Positions 25,003-34,045 of a stretch of 64,000 bases of DNA are shown here, piece by piece (position 1 is the stretch's first letter; each line of letters opens with the position of its first letter). The notes below the pieces were generated by a model. It had not been told where the DNA came from, ran no database searches, and worked only from the letters and a program-made list of their open reading frames with translations. A program made the translations under genes and the position numbers. This stretch comes from Pelagicoccus sp. (GTDB taxonomy: Bacteria > Verrucomicrobiota > Verrucomicrobiia > Opitutales > Opitutaceae): the NCBI GenBank assembly GCA_028284635.1, contig JANQRJ010000019.1, positions 34,842-98,841 on the forward strand, given 5' to 3'.

Positions 25003-25103
25003 GCGCGTAGAATCCGGGCGGAAAAATCCAGTCGGTAGAAAAAAGGTCGATGATTTTCAAGGAAAGCTGTCCACCCTACCCAAAACCACCGACCAAAATC
25101 CTC

Positions 25104-26516
25104 ATGAGAAGCGCCAAAACGATCCTCGTCCGCCATGCCACTATTGGAGCCATCGGTCTAGCTCTAGCCATCGGCTTCATGACCCTGCCCTTTCTCGCCG
25201 CCTACCGCGAACAGCTAGCTACCATGGTTGGCCTGTCCACCGCCATAATTTGGGCGCCCCTAGGCGTCTGCCTCCTAGGGCTGCACTGGCTTCTCCTAAA
25301 ACGCTCCATCTCCGACATCGCCGAGCCGCTCGACCAGCTCGTCAAGGAAGCCGAGCGCGAAGGACAGAACTTCGCCTTCAAAATCAAAAGCAAATGCCAG
25401 GAAGAGGATGCCCTCAAGCGCTGCATCGAAGCCGCCAACCTGAAGGCTAAGGAAGCCGACGATCGGGCCGAGGAATACGAGACCGAACTCGCCTGGACTG
25501 CCGAACAGCTCGAAGCCTCCAAGCAGAAAGCCGCCCACGCGGAGCTCAAGCTCGCCGAAAACGAGCAGCGTTCCAAGGACCTGTACGTCGAAAACGACCG
25601 TCTCAACTCGTCGAAACTCGCCCTTGAACTCACTCTCGAAAACGAACGGAAATCCAAGGTCGGCGTCGAAGTAGAAAAGCGCTCCGAGGAAATCTACAAC
25701 CAGATGGAGCGAGCCGTCACCGCCGCCGCCTACAAGGCCATCTGGATTCCCAGCCTCGTACACGAACTCAAGACCCCGATCTCTCATATCGAAGAACGCT
25801 CCAGCCGGCTGAAGGAAAACTGGAGCCAAACCTCCTTCGCCAGCATCAACGACGAGCTCGCCTACATTTGCCAGCAAGCCCAAGCCCAACTCAAGCTCCT
25901 CGACGACATCCTCGCTCGGCAGCCAAGCCCAGTACAGGAAGCTCCCGCTAAACCCGAGACTCCCAGTCAACCGAAGAGCGACGCGCCAACCAAAGCGAAG
26001 CTCGCGATAGCAGCGAAACCCGAAGAGCCGACTCCGGCAGCTCCCGCAGCGCCCAGTTTCGAAATCCCCGCCGACAGCGATGCGGCGCCGACCGAAGCCG
26101 CTCCCAAACCCGCACAACGGATTCTCCACACTGCCGAGTCGTCGAGTCTAGACCTGAAGACCCTCCTGCACGACCTCGCCAACGATTTCGCGAAAGTCTC
26201 ACCCGACTTGAACATCTGCCTCGACATTGACCCCGACATCGAAGTGCAGATCGAAGACGACACCCTATTCTGCCTCCTGCAAAACATGGTCGGCTCCGCC
26301 GTCGAACAACTCGCCGAAGGCGACCTCACCATCGGCGTCGACCTCCACGCCGACCATATCGACTTCGACGTTGCCTGCGACGGCCCGCAAAAAGCCAACC
26401 GCGCCCTCGACCTCACCAAAGCCGAAATCCTGGCCGAAGACCTGGCCGGCGAAATCGAAGTCGACGCCCCCTCCCCCTCTGAGTGTCATCTCTCCTTCCG
26501 CTACCAATTCAACTGA
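25104..26516 (+). CDS. Degenerate membrane histidine-kinase-like protein
   Basis: 470 residues. Two transmembrane helices (about 12-35 and 42-65), then a long coiled coil (about 75-200), then a dimerisation helix with the H-box LVHELKTPISHIEERSSRL (candidate phospho-His 220). A Pro/Ala-rich linker (about 272-335) leads to an ATPase-like end in which the N-box is recognisable (LFCLLQNMVGSAVEQLAEGDL) but the DxGxG and GxG boxes are missing (CDGPQKAN). It therefore probably cannot bind ATP normally and may be a pseudokinase or scaffold. No response-regulator gene is adjacent. Start 25104 is chosen at MRSAKTILV. Confidence 0.68.
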   Translation: MRSAKTILVRHATIGAIGLALAIGFMTLPFLAAYREQLATMVGLSTAIIWAPLGVCLLGLHWLLLKRSISDIAEPLDQLVKEAEREGQNFAFKIKSKCQEEDALKRCIEAANLKAKEADDRAEEYETELAWTAEQLEASKQKAAHAELKLAENEQRSKDLYVENDRLNSSKLALELTLENERKSKVGVEVEKRSEEIYNQMERAVTAAAYKAIWIPSLVHELKTPISHIEERSSRLKENWSQTSFASINDELAYICQQAQAQLKLLDDILARQPSPVQEAPAKPETPSQPKSDAPTKAKLAIAAKPEEPTPAAPAAPSFEIPADSDAAPTEAAPKPAQRILHTAESSSLDLKTLLHDLANDFAKVSPDLNICLDIDPDIEVQIEDDTLFCLLQNMVGSAVEQLAEGDLTIGVDLHADHIDFDVACDGPQKANRALDLTKAEILAEDLAGEIEVDAPSPSECHLSFRYQFN

Positions 26517-26755
26517 GGAGCGGTCCAAGAGAGAGGCGCCCGAGACCATCGACGATTCTCGCGAACGCGGTCGGGTGCGATTAGGACGTTGTCCTGGTAG
26601 GGACCGATCGCCGAGCGGTCCGCACCGCAAGGTCCCGCACTACGCTGCACACGCGACACGACACTACAAAAGCGCAGCCTTGATCGCGCAAACCGCAACA
26701 GGCGCGCTCCCTCTCGCATTGCCTATCCGAGCTCGAGGTGCATCATGCTCAAGTC
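26517..26755. repeat. GGACCGATCGCC-family repeat in intergenic gap
   Basis: GTAGGGACCGATCGCCGAGC followed by GGTCCG (26597-26622) is the exact reverse complement of 45049-45074. The rest of the gap (TCGCGAACGCGGTCGGG, GCAAGGTCCCGCACTAC) looks like degraded parts of the same palindromic family. No gene is visible. Confidence 0.65.
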
Positions 26756-27802
26756 ATGATTCGCCACCCGTTCCTCGCCCTCGCCGCAGCCACGCTACAC
26801 GCCCTGGCAGGATTCGCCCTCGCCGATCCCGTCATCGAATCCCACCCTGCTCCGTATCCAGAATTCGGTAGCATCTTGCGACATGTCGCCGAACTCGACG
26901 AACTGCTAGACGCCGCCCAAAAACCCGAAACCCTCGCCAAAGGCTTCACCTGGTCCGAAGGCCCGGTCTGGGATTTCGCAGCCAACCGGCTCTACTTCAG
27001 CGACGTGCCGGAAAACATCGTCTACCAGTGGGAGGAAGGTTCCGGCGTGTCCATATACCTGTCGCCAAGCGGCTTCACTGGCGAAAGCCATACCGGAGGC
27101 TCGCCCGGAGCCAATGGCCTCGCATTCGACAACCAAGGACGCCTTGTCCTCTGCCAGCACGGCGACCGGCGCGTCGCTCGCCTCAACGAAAGGCGACGAG
27201 GCTTCACGACCATAGTCGACTCCTTCGAAAGTCAGCCGCTCAACAGTCCGAACGATCTCGTCTACGACGCCCAAGGCGCTCTCTACTTCACCGATCCTCC
27301 GTACGGCCTCAGTCGCGAGATCAGCCGCCAAAAAGGCAACTGCCCCGTGTATCGAGTTTCTCCCGACGGCGCCATCGCATTGCTCACCGACGCCCTCAGC
27401 CGCCCCAACGGTATCGCCCTCTCCCCGGACGACAGCCAGCTCTACCTCAACGACTCGGACCGCAAGCAGCTAGCCCTATGGCGCCTAGCCCTCGACAACG
27501 AGCCCCCAAGCCAGCCCGAACCGCTCTTCGACTTCGCCCCCTTCCAAGCCCAAGGCCGTCCCGGGGCCTGCGACGGACTCGCTATCGACGAGCGCGGCAA
27601 CATTTGGACTACCGGCCCCGGTGGAGTCTACATCCTCGATCCGCAAGGCAAACATCTCGGCACCCTCCTGCTCGATACTCGCGCCGCCAATTGCGCCTTC
27701 GGAGGACCAGATGGCCGAACCCTCTTCATCACGGCTCACGACAAGCTTCTGCGCATCCGCACCAAGGTCCGAGGTCATTTCCCGTTCGAAGCCAGGCCTT
27801 AG
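26756..27802 (+). CDS. Exported SMP-30/gluconolactonase family protein
   Basis: A 348-residue beta-propeller with signal peptide (MIRHPFLALAAATLHALAGFALA). Family signatures are FTWSEGPVWDFAANRLYFSDV with the metal-binding Glu, GANGLAFDNQGRLVLCQHGDRRVARL, NSPNDLVYDAQGALYFTDPPYGL with the Asn/Asp metal site, SRPNGIALSPDDSQLYLNDS, and CDGLAIDERGNIWTTGPGGVYILDPQG. Such enzymes hydrolyse sugar lactones using a divalent metal in the periplasm. It may complement sugar-acid use elsewhere in the window. Start 26756 is preferred because it begins the signal peptide. Confidence 0.87.
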   Translation: MIRHPFLALAAATLHALAGFALADPVIESHPAPYPEFGSILRHVAELDELLDAAQKPETLAKGFTWSEGPVWDFAANRLYFSDVPENIVYQWEEGSGVSIYLSPSGFTGESHTGGSPGANGLAFDNQGRLVLCQHGDRRVARLNERRRGFTTIVDSFESQPLNSPNDLVYDAQGALYFTDPPYGLSREISRQKGNCPVYRVSPDGAIALLTDALSRPNGIALSPDDSQLYLNDSDRKQLALWRLALDNEPPSQPEPLFDFAPFQAQGRPGACDGLAIDERGNIWTTGPGGVYILDPQGKHLGTLLLDTRAANCAFGGPDGRTLFITAHDKLLRIRTKVRGHFPFEARP

Positions 27803-27892
27803 CAAGCCGCAGGGAAAAAGTCGGATTCAAGCGACTACCCCGCCCGTTTTCCCGACGAACCATCTAGGCCAAGCCAACAGCAAACGTCCACA

Positions 27893-28444
27893 ATGACTAA
27901 AACCTTCGCAACTCTAGCCACTCTCTTCATCCTCCTGCAAATGAGCCTGCGCGCCGAAACCTCCCTCTACGAAATCCCTCTGGTCGACATAGAAGGCAAA
28001 GAAACCTCGCTCGCCCCATACGAAAGCAAGGTGATGCTGATAGTGAACGTCGCCTCCAAATGCGGCTTCACCCGCCAGTACGCCGGCCTCGAGGAACTCA
28101 ACACCAAATATCGGGACAAGGGCGTAGTCGTGCTCGGCTTCCCCTGCAACCAGTTCAAAGGCCAGGAGCCCGGCACGGAAGCCGAGATCGCCGAGTTCTG
28201 CCGACTCAACTACGGCGTCAGTTTTCCGCTGTATTCGAAAATCGAAGTCAATGGGCCCAATCGCCATCCGCTCTACGAAAAGCTCGCTGGCGAGGCGTCT
28301 CCATTTCCTGGAGACATCACCTGGAATTTCAACAAGTTCCTCGTCGGCAAGAACGGCCAGATCCTAGCCCGCTACCCATCGAAAGTGGAACCCCTCTCCG
28401 AGCAGCTGGTAGCCGACGTGGAAAACGCCCTCGCCGAAAGCTGA
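27893..28444 (+). CDS. Exported glutathione peroxidase family protein
   Basis: A 183-residue protein with a signal peptide (LATLFILLQMSLRAE) and the thioredoxin-fold GPx domain. The peroxidatic Cys is in NVASKCGFTRQY (Cys rather than selenocysteine), then FPCNQFKGQEPGTEAEI supplies the second Cys and Gln, and ITWNFNKFLV supplies the Trp and Asn of the tetrad. It reduces peroxides, most likely using thioredoxin-type donors in the periplasm. A half copy of the GTGTTGAA repeat follows directly. Confidence 0.92.
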   Translation: MTKTFATLATLFILLQMSLRAETSLYEIPLVDIEGKETSLAPYESKVMLIVNVASKCGFTRQYAGLEELNTKYRDKGVVVLGFPCNQFKGQEPGTEAEIAEFCRLNYGVSFPLYSKIEVNGPNRHPLYEKLAGEASPFPGDITWNFNKFLVGKNGQILARYPSKVEPLSEQLVADVENALAES

Positions 28445-28445
28445 G

Positions 28446-28575
28446 ATGGTGTTGAAAAAGCCCGGTTTTCCAATGTAGCCGCGTTCGTGAGAACGCAGGC
28501 GGCTTTGTAACAAGCCTGTCGAACTGCTCGCCCGCGTTCCCAGAAAGACGCGGTCTCAATCGCACCCAACTTACT
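28446..28575. repeat. Composite repeat: GTGTTGAA half-element plus GGGAACGCGGG-type segment
   Basis: GGTGTTGAAAAAG and GTAGCCGCGTTCGTGAGAAC match copies at 45093 and 60937. From about 28499, GGCGGCTTTGTAACAAGCC then TGTCGAACTGCTCGCCCGCG matches the reverse complement of 46924-46974. Two families therefore meet here, and the element has no right-hand TTCAACAC arm. Confidence 0.65.
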
Positions 28576-28653
28576 CAAGCTCCGAGGTTTTTGGTTGCCA
28601 TGGCAGCGCTTCGCCAGATTTTCTTTAAGCATACCTCGCTAAGAACTCTCGCC

Positions 28654-29406
28654 ATGAGTCTTGAACGACGCCAGCCCCAAACGATATGGGCAATCCTATG
28701 TTTCTGCTGTAGCGCCGCACTCGCGGATGTTGGCGAAACAATCTCCATCATCGACCGATGGATCGAGACGAATCACACGATCGCCCAAACCCGGCAGGCG
28801 TGGCTGGTCGAAAAGGAAGAACTTGCCAGCGAAAATACTTTGCTCGGCAACGAGCTGGAGCAGCTCCGGTCGAACCTGGATCTTCTCAGCGAACTAAACG
28901 CGAGCCTCATCGAACAACAAGCGGAAGCCGCAACATCATCCGTAGAGCTCGATGCCACTCTAACGCTGCTCGCCGAACGCGCCGACCGTTTCGAAAAAAA
29001 GCTCAGCAAGCTAAGCCGCCTCTTCCCAACGCCATTGAGAGAGTCCGTCGAACCCAAGCTGCAAAGAGCGCGAGAAGAGGAAAACCTGAGCGTCAAATTC
29101 CAGACTATCCTCGCCGCCATCGACGCCGCCCACAAGTTCAACCTAGAGCCTACCCTGGTCCAGGAAAGCCGAGAGTCCGAGAATGGAACTCCCAAGATAA
29201 TGGATACGCTATACTGGGGTCTGGCGATCGCCTACAGCGTCGACAGCTCAGGCACGGCAGCCTATATAGGATACCCTTCTCCCAATAGCTGGACATGGCA
29301 GCCCGCAATGCAGCATGCCGACAAGGTCCGAGAGGCAATCGACGTATTCAAGGAAAACCTACCTCCCGCGTACCTAAGCATCCCCCTACAGCTCAGCGAT
29401 GGATAG
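28654..29406 (+). CDS. DUF3450 family exported coiled-coil protein
   Basis: A 250-residue protein with signal sequence (IWAILCFCCSAALA), a long coiled coil (about 40-110) and a C-terminal domain containing MDTLYWGLAIAYSVDSSGTAAYIGYPSPNSWTW, the 'yWGl..A.yvd..g..A..G.p....W' pattern of DUF3450. In vibrios DUF3450 proteins are encoded with TtpC, ExbB2, ExbD2 and TonB2, as here, so it is likely a periplasmic partner of the energy-transducing complex. It overlaps the next gene by 8 bases. Start 28654 is preferred over an earlier in-frame ATG at 28591. Confidence 0.82.
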   Translation: MSLERRQPQTIWAILCFCCSAALADVGETISIIDRWIETNHTIAQTRQAWLVEKEELASENTLLGNELEQLRSNLDLLSELNASLIEQQAEAATSSVELDATLTLLAERADRFEKKLSKLSRLFPTPLRESVEPKLQRAREEENLSVKFQTILAAIDAAHKFNLEPTLVQESRESENGTPKIMDTLYWGLAIAYSVDSSGTAAYIGYPSPNSWTWQPAMQHADKVREAIDVFKENLPPAYLSIPLQLSDG

Positions 29407-30799
29407 GCTCCGCCCCCCAGCAATCTTCGCCGCGATCTTGCTCCTGGCCACGACGACTGTCGCCCAACCCGCAGAAGAATCCAGCAACCCGAAACAAAGC
29501 TTCACCCACAAGCTCGAACAGTCCGTCGAGGAGCTCCAAGAACTGGAAGCCGAAATCGGAGAGGAGAAGCTGCCCCTCGTTTCGGAGATCAACGAAAAGC
29601 GAAGGGCCGTATCCGAAATTCGGATGCGCTCCAATCGCCTGCTCTTGGAAAAGTCCCGCATTCGAAACGAACTGAGGCAAGCCACCGATTTCAACAGCCA
29701 GCGCGCCTCGCAAAGCGAATTCGTGGACGCCCTGCTAATCGAGCATCTCTCGAACTTCGACCTCTCCCTCCACCCCAGCGAAGACCAGCGCTTCCGAGAG
29801 CGACTGAACGAGTTGAGAGCCAACGCTCCATCCGATCCCGCAGCTGCCTTGCAAAACAAGCTTGCCGCCGTCGACCTATCCATCGACCGCCTCGCCGAGG
29901 CCCTAGGCGGTTCCAAATTTCCAGGCGAAGCCGCCCTCGAAGACGGGACGATCGTAAAAGGTACCTTCGCCCTGCTCGGCCCGACCGCATACTTTCTCGA
30001 CAGCGAATCAAACGTGGCCGGTCTCGCTACAGGCGAGACCAACTCCCTCCTGCCAAGCTTGCTCAAGTCCCCCGCTCCTAAGCCCACCGACCTTCAATCG
30101 CTCCTGGACGGCGAGACCGCGTCCCTCCCGCTCGACGTCACTCTCGGCAAAGCCGCAGACTTCCAGCAGGCCAGGTGGAGCCTCCGCGACCACATAGAAA
30201 AAGGCGGCAACGTCGGCTACGTCATCATCGGCTTCGCCCTCCTCGCCACCATCGTAACCATCATAAAAAGCGTATCGCTGCTGGCGAGCCGCGCCGGAAA
30301 ACCACTGGAAATCGACCCCATAATCGAAAGCCTGCAAAACGGCGACCGCGCCGCAGCTCTCTCTCGCTTGTCCGATGCCAAATCGCATTCCGCGAAAGTC
30401 GTTCGCGTCGCCATCGAAAACGCGGACTCTCACGAGGACATCATCGACGAGGTAGTTCTCGGCCAAATACAAAAGGCCAGACTCTCCCTAGACCGCTTCC
30501 TCCCCTTCCTCGCAATCATCGCAGCGACAGCTCCTCTCATGGGACTGCTCGGCACCGTCGTCGGGATGATCAAGACCTTCTCCCTCATCACCGTATTCGG
30601 ATCCGGCGAAGCAAAGTCGCTCTCCTCAGGCATATCCGAAGCCCTCGTGACCACCGAGTTCGGCCTCATCGTCGCCATCCCCTGCCTCATCCTGCACGGC
30701 TTCTTCCAGCGCATAACCAGAGAGAGGATCGGAGAACTCGAGGACCTCGCTTCCGATTTCACCATCGAACTGAAACGAATAAAAGGAGGCGAGCAGTGA
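29399..30799 (+). CDS. TtpC-like MotA/TolQ/ExbB proton-channel protein
   Basis: A 466-residue protein. Signal peptide (PAIFAAILLLATTTVAQ), then a coiled-coil/periplasmic domain to about 255, a first transmembrane helix (NVGYVIIGFALLATIVTIIKSVSLL, about 273-296) and the TolQ-type domain with AATAPLMGLLGTVVGMIKTFSLI and GISEALVTTEFGLIVAIPCLILHGFF. This long form with a periplasmic extension matches TtpC of the Vibrio TonB2 system, which couples proton flow to TonB. Overlaps on both sides (8 and 4 bases) indicate a tight operon. Confidence 0.88.
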   Translation: MDRLRPPAIFAAILLLATTTVAQPAEESSNPKQSFTHKLEQSVEELQELEAEIGEEKLPLVSEINEKRRAVSEIRMRSNRLLLEKSRIRNELRQATDFNSQRASQSEFVDALLIEHLSNFDLSLHPSEDQRFRERLNELRANAPSDPAAALQNKLAAVDLSIDRLAEALGGSKFPGEAALEDGTIVKGTFALLGPTAYFLDSESNVAGLATGETNSLLPSLLKSPAPKPTDLQSLLDGETASLPLDVTLGKAADFQQARWSLRDHIEKGGNVGYVIIGFALLATIVTIIKSVSLLASRAGKPLEIDPIIESLQNGDRAAALSRLSDAKSHSAKVVRVAIENADSHEDIIDEVVLGQIQKARLSLDRFLPFLAIIAATAPLMGLLGTVVGMIKTFSLITVFGSGEAKSLSSGISEALVTTEFGLIVAIPCLILHGFFQRITRERIGELEDLASDFTIELKRIKGGEQ

Positions 30800-31392
30800 C
30801 CAGCCAAGAGGCCTGGCCATTCGCAGGACTCCTCCAAGACGGCGGAGCGATCCTCGTCTGCATCTTCATTCTATCGATCTACCTCTACGCCAGCGCCCTG
30901 AAATCGCTGCTCGCTACCCACGCCGTCGCCAGCCCACTCAATCGCCCGCTAACGAAACGCTCCGATCTAGACGCCCTGCAAAGCTCGTCGCCCTTTTGGA
31001 ACCCAGTTGTCCAGCAGCTTCTAGGATTCGACGCCGAACGCGGCGTCCAGTATATAAAAAGACGAAGGAAAAACTTCGTGCAGCAAATCCGCTCGAACCT
31101 CCTTCAACTTAAAATAACCGTCGCCGCCGCCCCCCTGCTTGGACTCCTCGGCACCATCGTGGGCATGGTCGAAACCTTCGACGCCATCTCCGCAGTTCAA
31201 GGCCGCCAAACCTCCTCCATGGTCGCCTCAGGCATCTCCAAAGCCCTTCTCACCACCAACGCCGGACTCGTAGTCGCCCTGCCCGCCGTCTTCCTGAGCT
31301 TCTTCATCCGCCGCAAACTCGAGCAAGCCTCTCTCCTATTCGATACCGTCGAATCGATCTTCAACCAGAGCAAGCAAGCGCCCGAATCATGA
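30796..31392 (+). CDS. exbB: ExbB/TolQ/MotA-type proton channel
   Basis: A 198-residue protein starting at GTG 30796, overlapping the previous stop by 4 bases. Three transmembrane helices: [22 protein letters not shown], the pore helix [23 protein letters not shown], and [26 protein letters not shown]. Length and motifs are those of the short ExbB2 partner in TonB2-type systems. Together with ExbD it forms the proton-driven motor that energises TonB. Confidence 0.88.
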   Translation: MTSQEAWPFAGLLQDGGAILVCIFILSIYLYASALKSLLATHAVASPLNRPLTKRSDLDALQSSSPFWNPVVQQLLGFDAERGVQYIKRRRKNFVQQIRSNLLQLKITVAAAPLLGLLGTIVGMVETFDAISAVQGRQTSSMVASGISKALLTTNAGLVVALPAVFLSFFIRRKLEQASLLFDTVESIFNQSKQAPES

Positions 31393-31796
31393 TTCGCAGC
31401 AAGCTCAACGACGCGCAAGGCAAGGAAGACGCGCCCGAGATCAACCTCTCGCCGCTGATCGACTGCGTATTCATTCTTCTGATATTCTATATCGTCACCA
31501 CCGTATTCATCGAAGAAACCGGCGTCGAAGTAAACAAGCCCGAGGCCGCATCCGCCAGCCAGCTAGACAAGCAAAGTCTCCTCATCGCCATCACCGCCGA
31601 CAACAAAGTCCACTACGCCGGCGCCGAAATAGGCGTCGCTGGAGTGTCCGGAATCGTGAAACGGCAAATGAATCAGGAAGTCGTACCCGTGATCGTTCAA
31701 GCCGACAAGCTCGCCGACCACGGCGTCTTCTCCCTCGTCTACAGCGCCGCCAAAGCCGCCGGCGCCGAAAAGATCAACTTCGCCACCAAGGACTAG
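31389..31796 (+). CDS. exbD: ExbD/TolR family motor protein
   Basis: A 135-residue protein with a short cytoplasmic N-terminus, one transmembrane helix containing the essential Asp ([23 protein letters not shown], Asp at about 25), and a periplasmic ExbD domain ending in the 'D....G....V...A..AGA..I..AT' pattern. ATG 31389 overlaps the exbB stop by 4 bases. It works with ExbB to convert proton flow into TonB movement. Confidence 0.92.
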   Translation: MIRSKLNDAQGKEDAPEINLSPLIDCVFILLIFYIVTTVFIEETGVEVNKPEAASASQLDKQSLLIAITADNKVHYAGAEIGVAGVSGIVKRQMNQEVVPVIVQADKLADHGVFSLVYSAAKAAGAEKINFATKD

Positions 31797-31800
31797 AGCC

Positions 31801-32502
31801 ATGGAAGCCTGCCCGCCAAAGCCTGCCGCCACCCTCCTCGCCGCCCTGCGGCCAGCATCGCATTGGCTTGGAGGACTGGCAATATCGCTCGCCCTCTTCT
31901 ATATAGTATCGCTGTCCCGACATACCGATCCGCTACCCGAGAAGGAAGAAACCGTCATCGAGGCCGCCTCTATTGCCCTCCCACCGCCTCCCCCTCCCGC
32001 CAAGCCAAGCGCCAGCCAAGAGCGACAAACGAAGCCCACCACTCCCAAGCTGCGCTTCGTACGAGAACGCCAAGCGCGCCCCATAGAACTGCTCCGAGCG
32101 CAGGTGACTCCAACCAACTCCAGCACTCTTGTAGACAAGGTCGACCTCGACTTCAGTCAATTCAAGGTCTCCAGCGACATGCTAGCCGACTCCGTCATAT
32201 ACGAAAAGCGGGAAGTCGACAAGTGGCCCAAACCCACTCACCAGCCCTTCCCAAAGATAAAGCGCCGCAAGAAACAAAAAGGAGGCGTCAACTTCCTCGC
32301 CATGTTTTCCGTGACCAAGGAAGGCTCCGTATCCCTGGTAACCATACTTGAGTCCACCAACCCCGAGGCCAACGAAACCGTCGTCAAAGCCCTCGAGAAG
32401 TGGCGCTTCGAACCCGCCGAAAGAAACGGCGAGGCCGTCAACTGCTGGATCCGCCAACGCATCGAGGTCTCCGGACGCTACAAATCCCCTCTAAGCATGT
32501 AG
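31801..32502 (+). CDS. tonB: TonB family energy transducer
   Basis: A 233-residue protein. One N-terminal transmembrane helix (HWLGGLAISLALFYIVSL, about 21-38) is followed by a proline-rich tract (PPPPPPAKPS, about 61-70) and a C-terminal TonB domain (about 150-228) with GGVNFLAMFSVTKEGSVSLVTILESTNPEANETVVKALEKWRFEPAERNGEAVNCWIRQRIEV. This matches the TonB pattern 'G.V...F.V..dG.V....i..S......d..a..al..wrf.Pa...G......v...i.F'. It carries energy to outer-membrane TonB-dependent receptors. Confidence 0.9.
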   Translation: MEACPPKPAATLLAALRPASHWLGGLAISLALFYIVSLSRHTDPLPEKEETVIEAASIALPPPPPPAKPSASQERQTKPTTPKLRFVRERQARPIELLRAQVTPTNSSTLVDKVDLDFSQFKVSSDMLADSVIYEKREVDKWPKPTHQPFPKIKRRKKQKGGVNFLAMFSVTKEGSVSLVTILESTNPEANETVVKALEKWRFEPAERNGEAVNCWIRQRIEVSGRYKSPLSM

Positions 32503-32505
32503 TCC

Positions 32506-33921
32506 ATGAAAACCGCCTACCTGCACCTACTGCTCCTCGCTGCTTTGCTCTCCCCGCTAGCCCCGCATGCTAGAGCGAGCGACGACTTCAAACTGGACAT
32601 CCGCAAGCCCCTTACTTCCGAAGAGTTCGCCAACAGAATACGAGCCAGTTACGGATTCCTAACCGCCCGCGAACCAGAGCTGAACCAGGCCGAATACGCC
32701 ATCGTCGAGAAATTCCTCCCCTACATAGGAAGCGACCCCGACTTCGCCATCGAAATGATAGAAGGGCTGACCGAAAACAACCCAAAGCTCACCGCCTCCT
32801 TCGACTATGTGCTCGGAAACCTCTACCTGGAAACGCAAAGGCTCGAAGAAGCCATCGCCTCCTTCGGCAAGGCAATCGAAAAGTACCCCGACTTCCTCCG
32901 CGCCTGGCGAGCCCTCGGCTGGACTTTCCTGTATATAGAAAAATATCAAGAAGCCCTGGAGGCGCTCAGTCGCGCGGTCCTGCTAGGAGACACCGATCCC
33001 GAAACCTTCGGCTACATCGGCTTCTGCTACTATACTCAAGACGAACATCTCTCCGCCCTCTCCGTCTATACTCAGGCCCTGCTCTACGAACCCGCCAACG
33101 AAGAGTGGATCAAAGGAAAGGTCGCAAGTCTAGTAGCCCTAAACGACCTCGTCCAAGCGACCACTATACTCGAATACCTCGTCCGCCGAAATCCAGACCA
33201 GCCAAACTACTGGCGCACGTTGGCCAACACCTACATCCAGCGCGAACAGCCACTCAAAGCCATCGGCTGCATCGAGTACCTCAAAGCGAGAAGCCAGACC
33301 AATCAATACGACCTAAGAATGCTCGGCGCGCTCTACATGAACGAGCAGATGCCCGCTGCCGCCGCCCACGTCTATGCCAAGATGCTAGACGAAGAAGCCG
33401 AAATCGAGGCGGCCGCCCTTCTAGACTGCATTTCCCAACTCGAAGACCAAGGCCTCGAAGAACAAGCCAGTTCCCTGTACGACCAATTCCAACAAGCCAG
33501 CGAACGGCTCGACGAAGAAGCTCAAGCCGCTCTGCTCGTCTACCAGGCACGCGCCGCCACCCAAGCCCAAAACTACGAAGAAGCCGAAACCCTCCTCAAT
33601 CAAGCTCTAGCCCGCAGCGAAAAGAGAGGAGAGATCCTCGTGAGCCTAGGCGAAGTCCAGTACCTCGCCGAAAAGCGAAGCGAAGCCATCTCCACTCTCG
33701 CCAAAGCCGAAACCATCTCCGACTCGCGCATAAACGCCCTGCTCGCCCATGCCCAAATACTGCTAGACGACAGATCCTACATGCAAGCGGCCGAAAAGCT
33801 CGAAGAAGCCCTAGCCGCTGGCGGAGGCCAAAAGGTCCAAAACCTCTACGAGCAAGTCCTCCACGCCGCCCGCAAACAAGAACTCGACCGCATCGGAATC
33901 GACCAGCTCCAAGGCCTTTAG
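32506..33921 (+). CDS. Exported TPR protein of the TonB2-type operon
   Basis: A 471-residue protein with a signal peptide (MKTAYLHLLLLAALLSPLAPHARA) and about ten TPR-like helical pairs. Examples are YVLGNLYLETQRLEEAIASFGKAIEKYPDF, RALGWTFLYIEKYQEALEALSRAVLLG and IGFCYYTQDEHLSALSVYTQALLYEP. Vibrio TonB2 clusters also end with a TPR gene, so it is probably a periplasmic assembly partner. It starts 3 bases after the tonB stop. Confidence 0.85.
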   Translation: MKTAYLHLLLLAALLSPLAPHARASDDFKLDIRKPLTSEEFANRIRASYGFLTAREPELNQAEYAIVEKFLPYIGSDPDFAIEMIEGLTENNPKLTASFDYVLGNLYLETQRLEEAIASFGKAIEKYPDFLRAWRALGWTFLYIEKYQEALEALSRAVLLGDTDPETFGYIGFCYYTQDEHLSALSVYTQALLYEPANEEWIKGKVASLVALNDLVQATTILEYLVRRNPDQPNYWRTLANTYIQREQPLKAIGCIEYLKARSQTNQYDLRMLGALYMNEQMPAAAAHVYAKMLDEEAEIEAAALLDCISQLEDQGLEEQASSLYDQFQQASERLDEEAQAALLVYQARAATQAQNYEEAETLLNQALARSEKRGEILVSLGEVQYLAEKRSEAISTLAKAETISDSRINALLAHAQILLDDRSYMQAAEKLEEALAAGGGQKVQNLYEQVLHAARKQELDRIGIDQLQGL

Positions 33922-34045
33922 CAGCCTGTCACCTGTGCAAGACACTGGACCCCCGCCACCACTTCGAACAACAAGATTGCCAAGGAAAGCAAACCAGCTA
34001 CCATAGGTTCCAACACGACTACCAACATCCAACCCCGCTCGCCCT

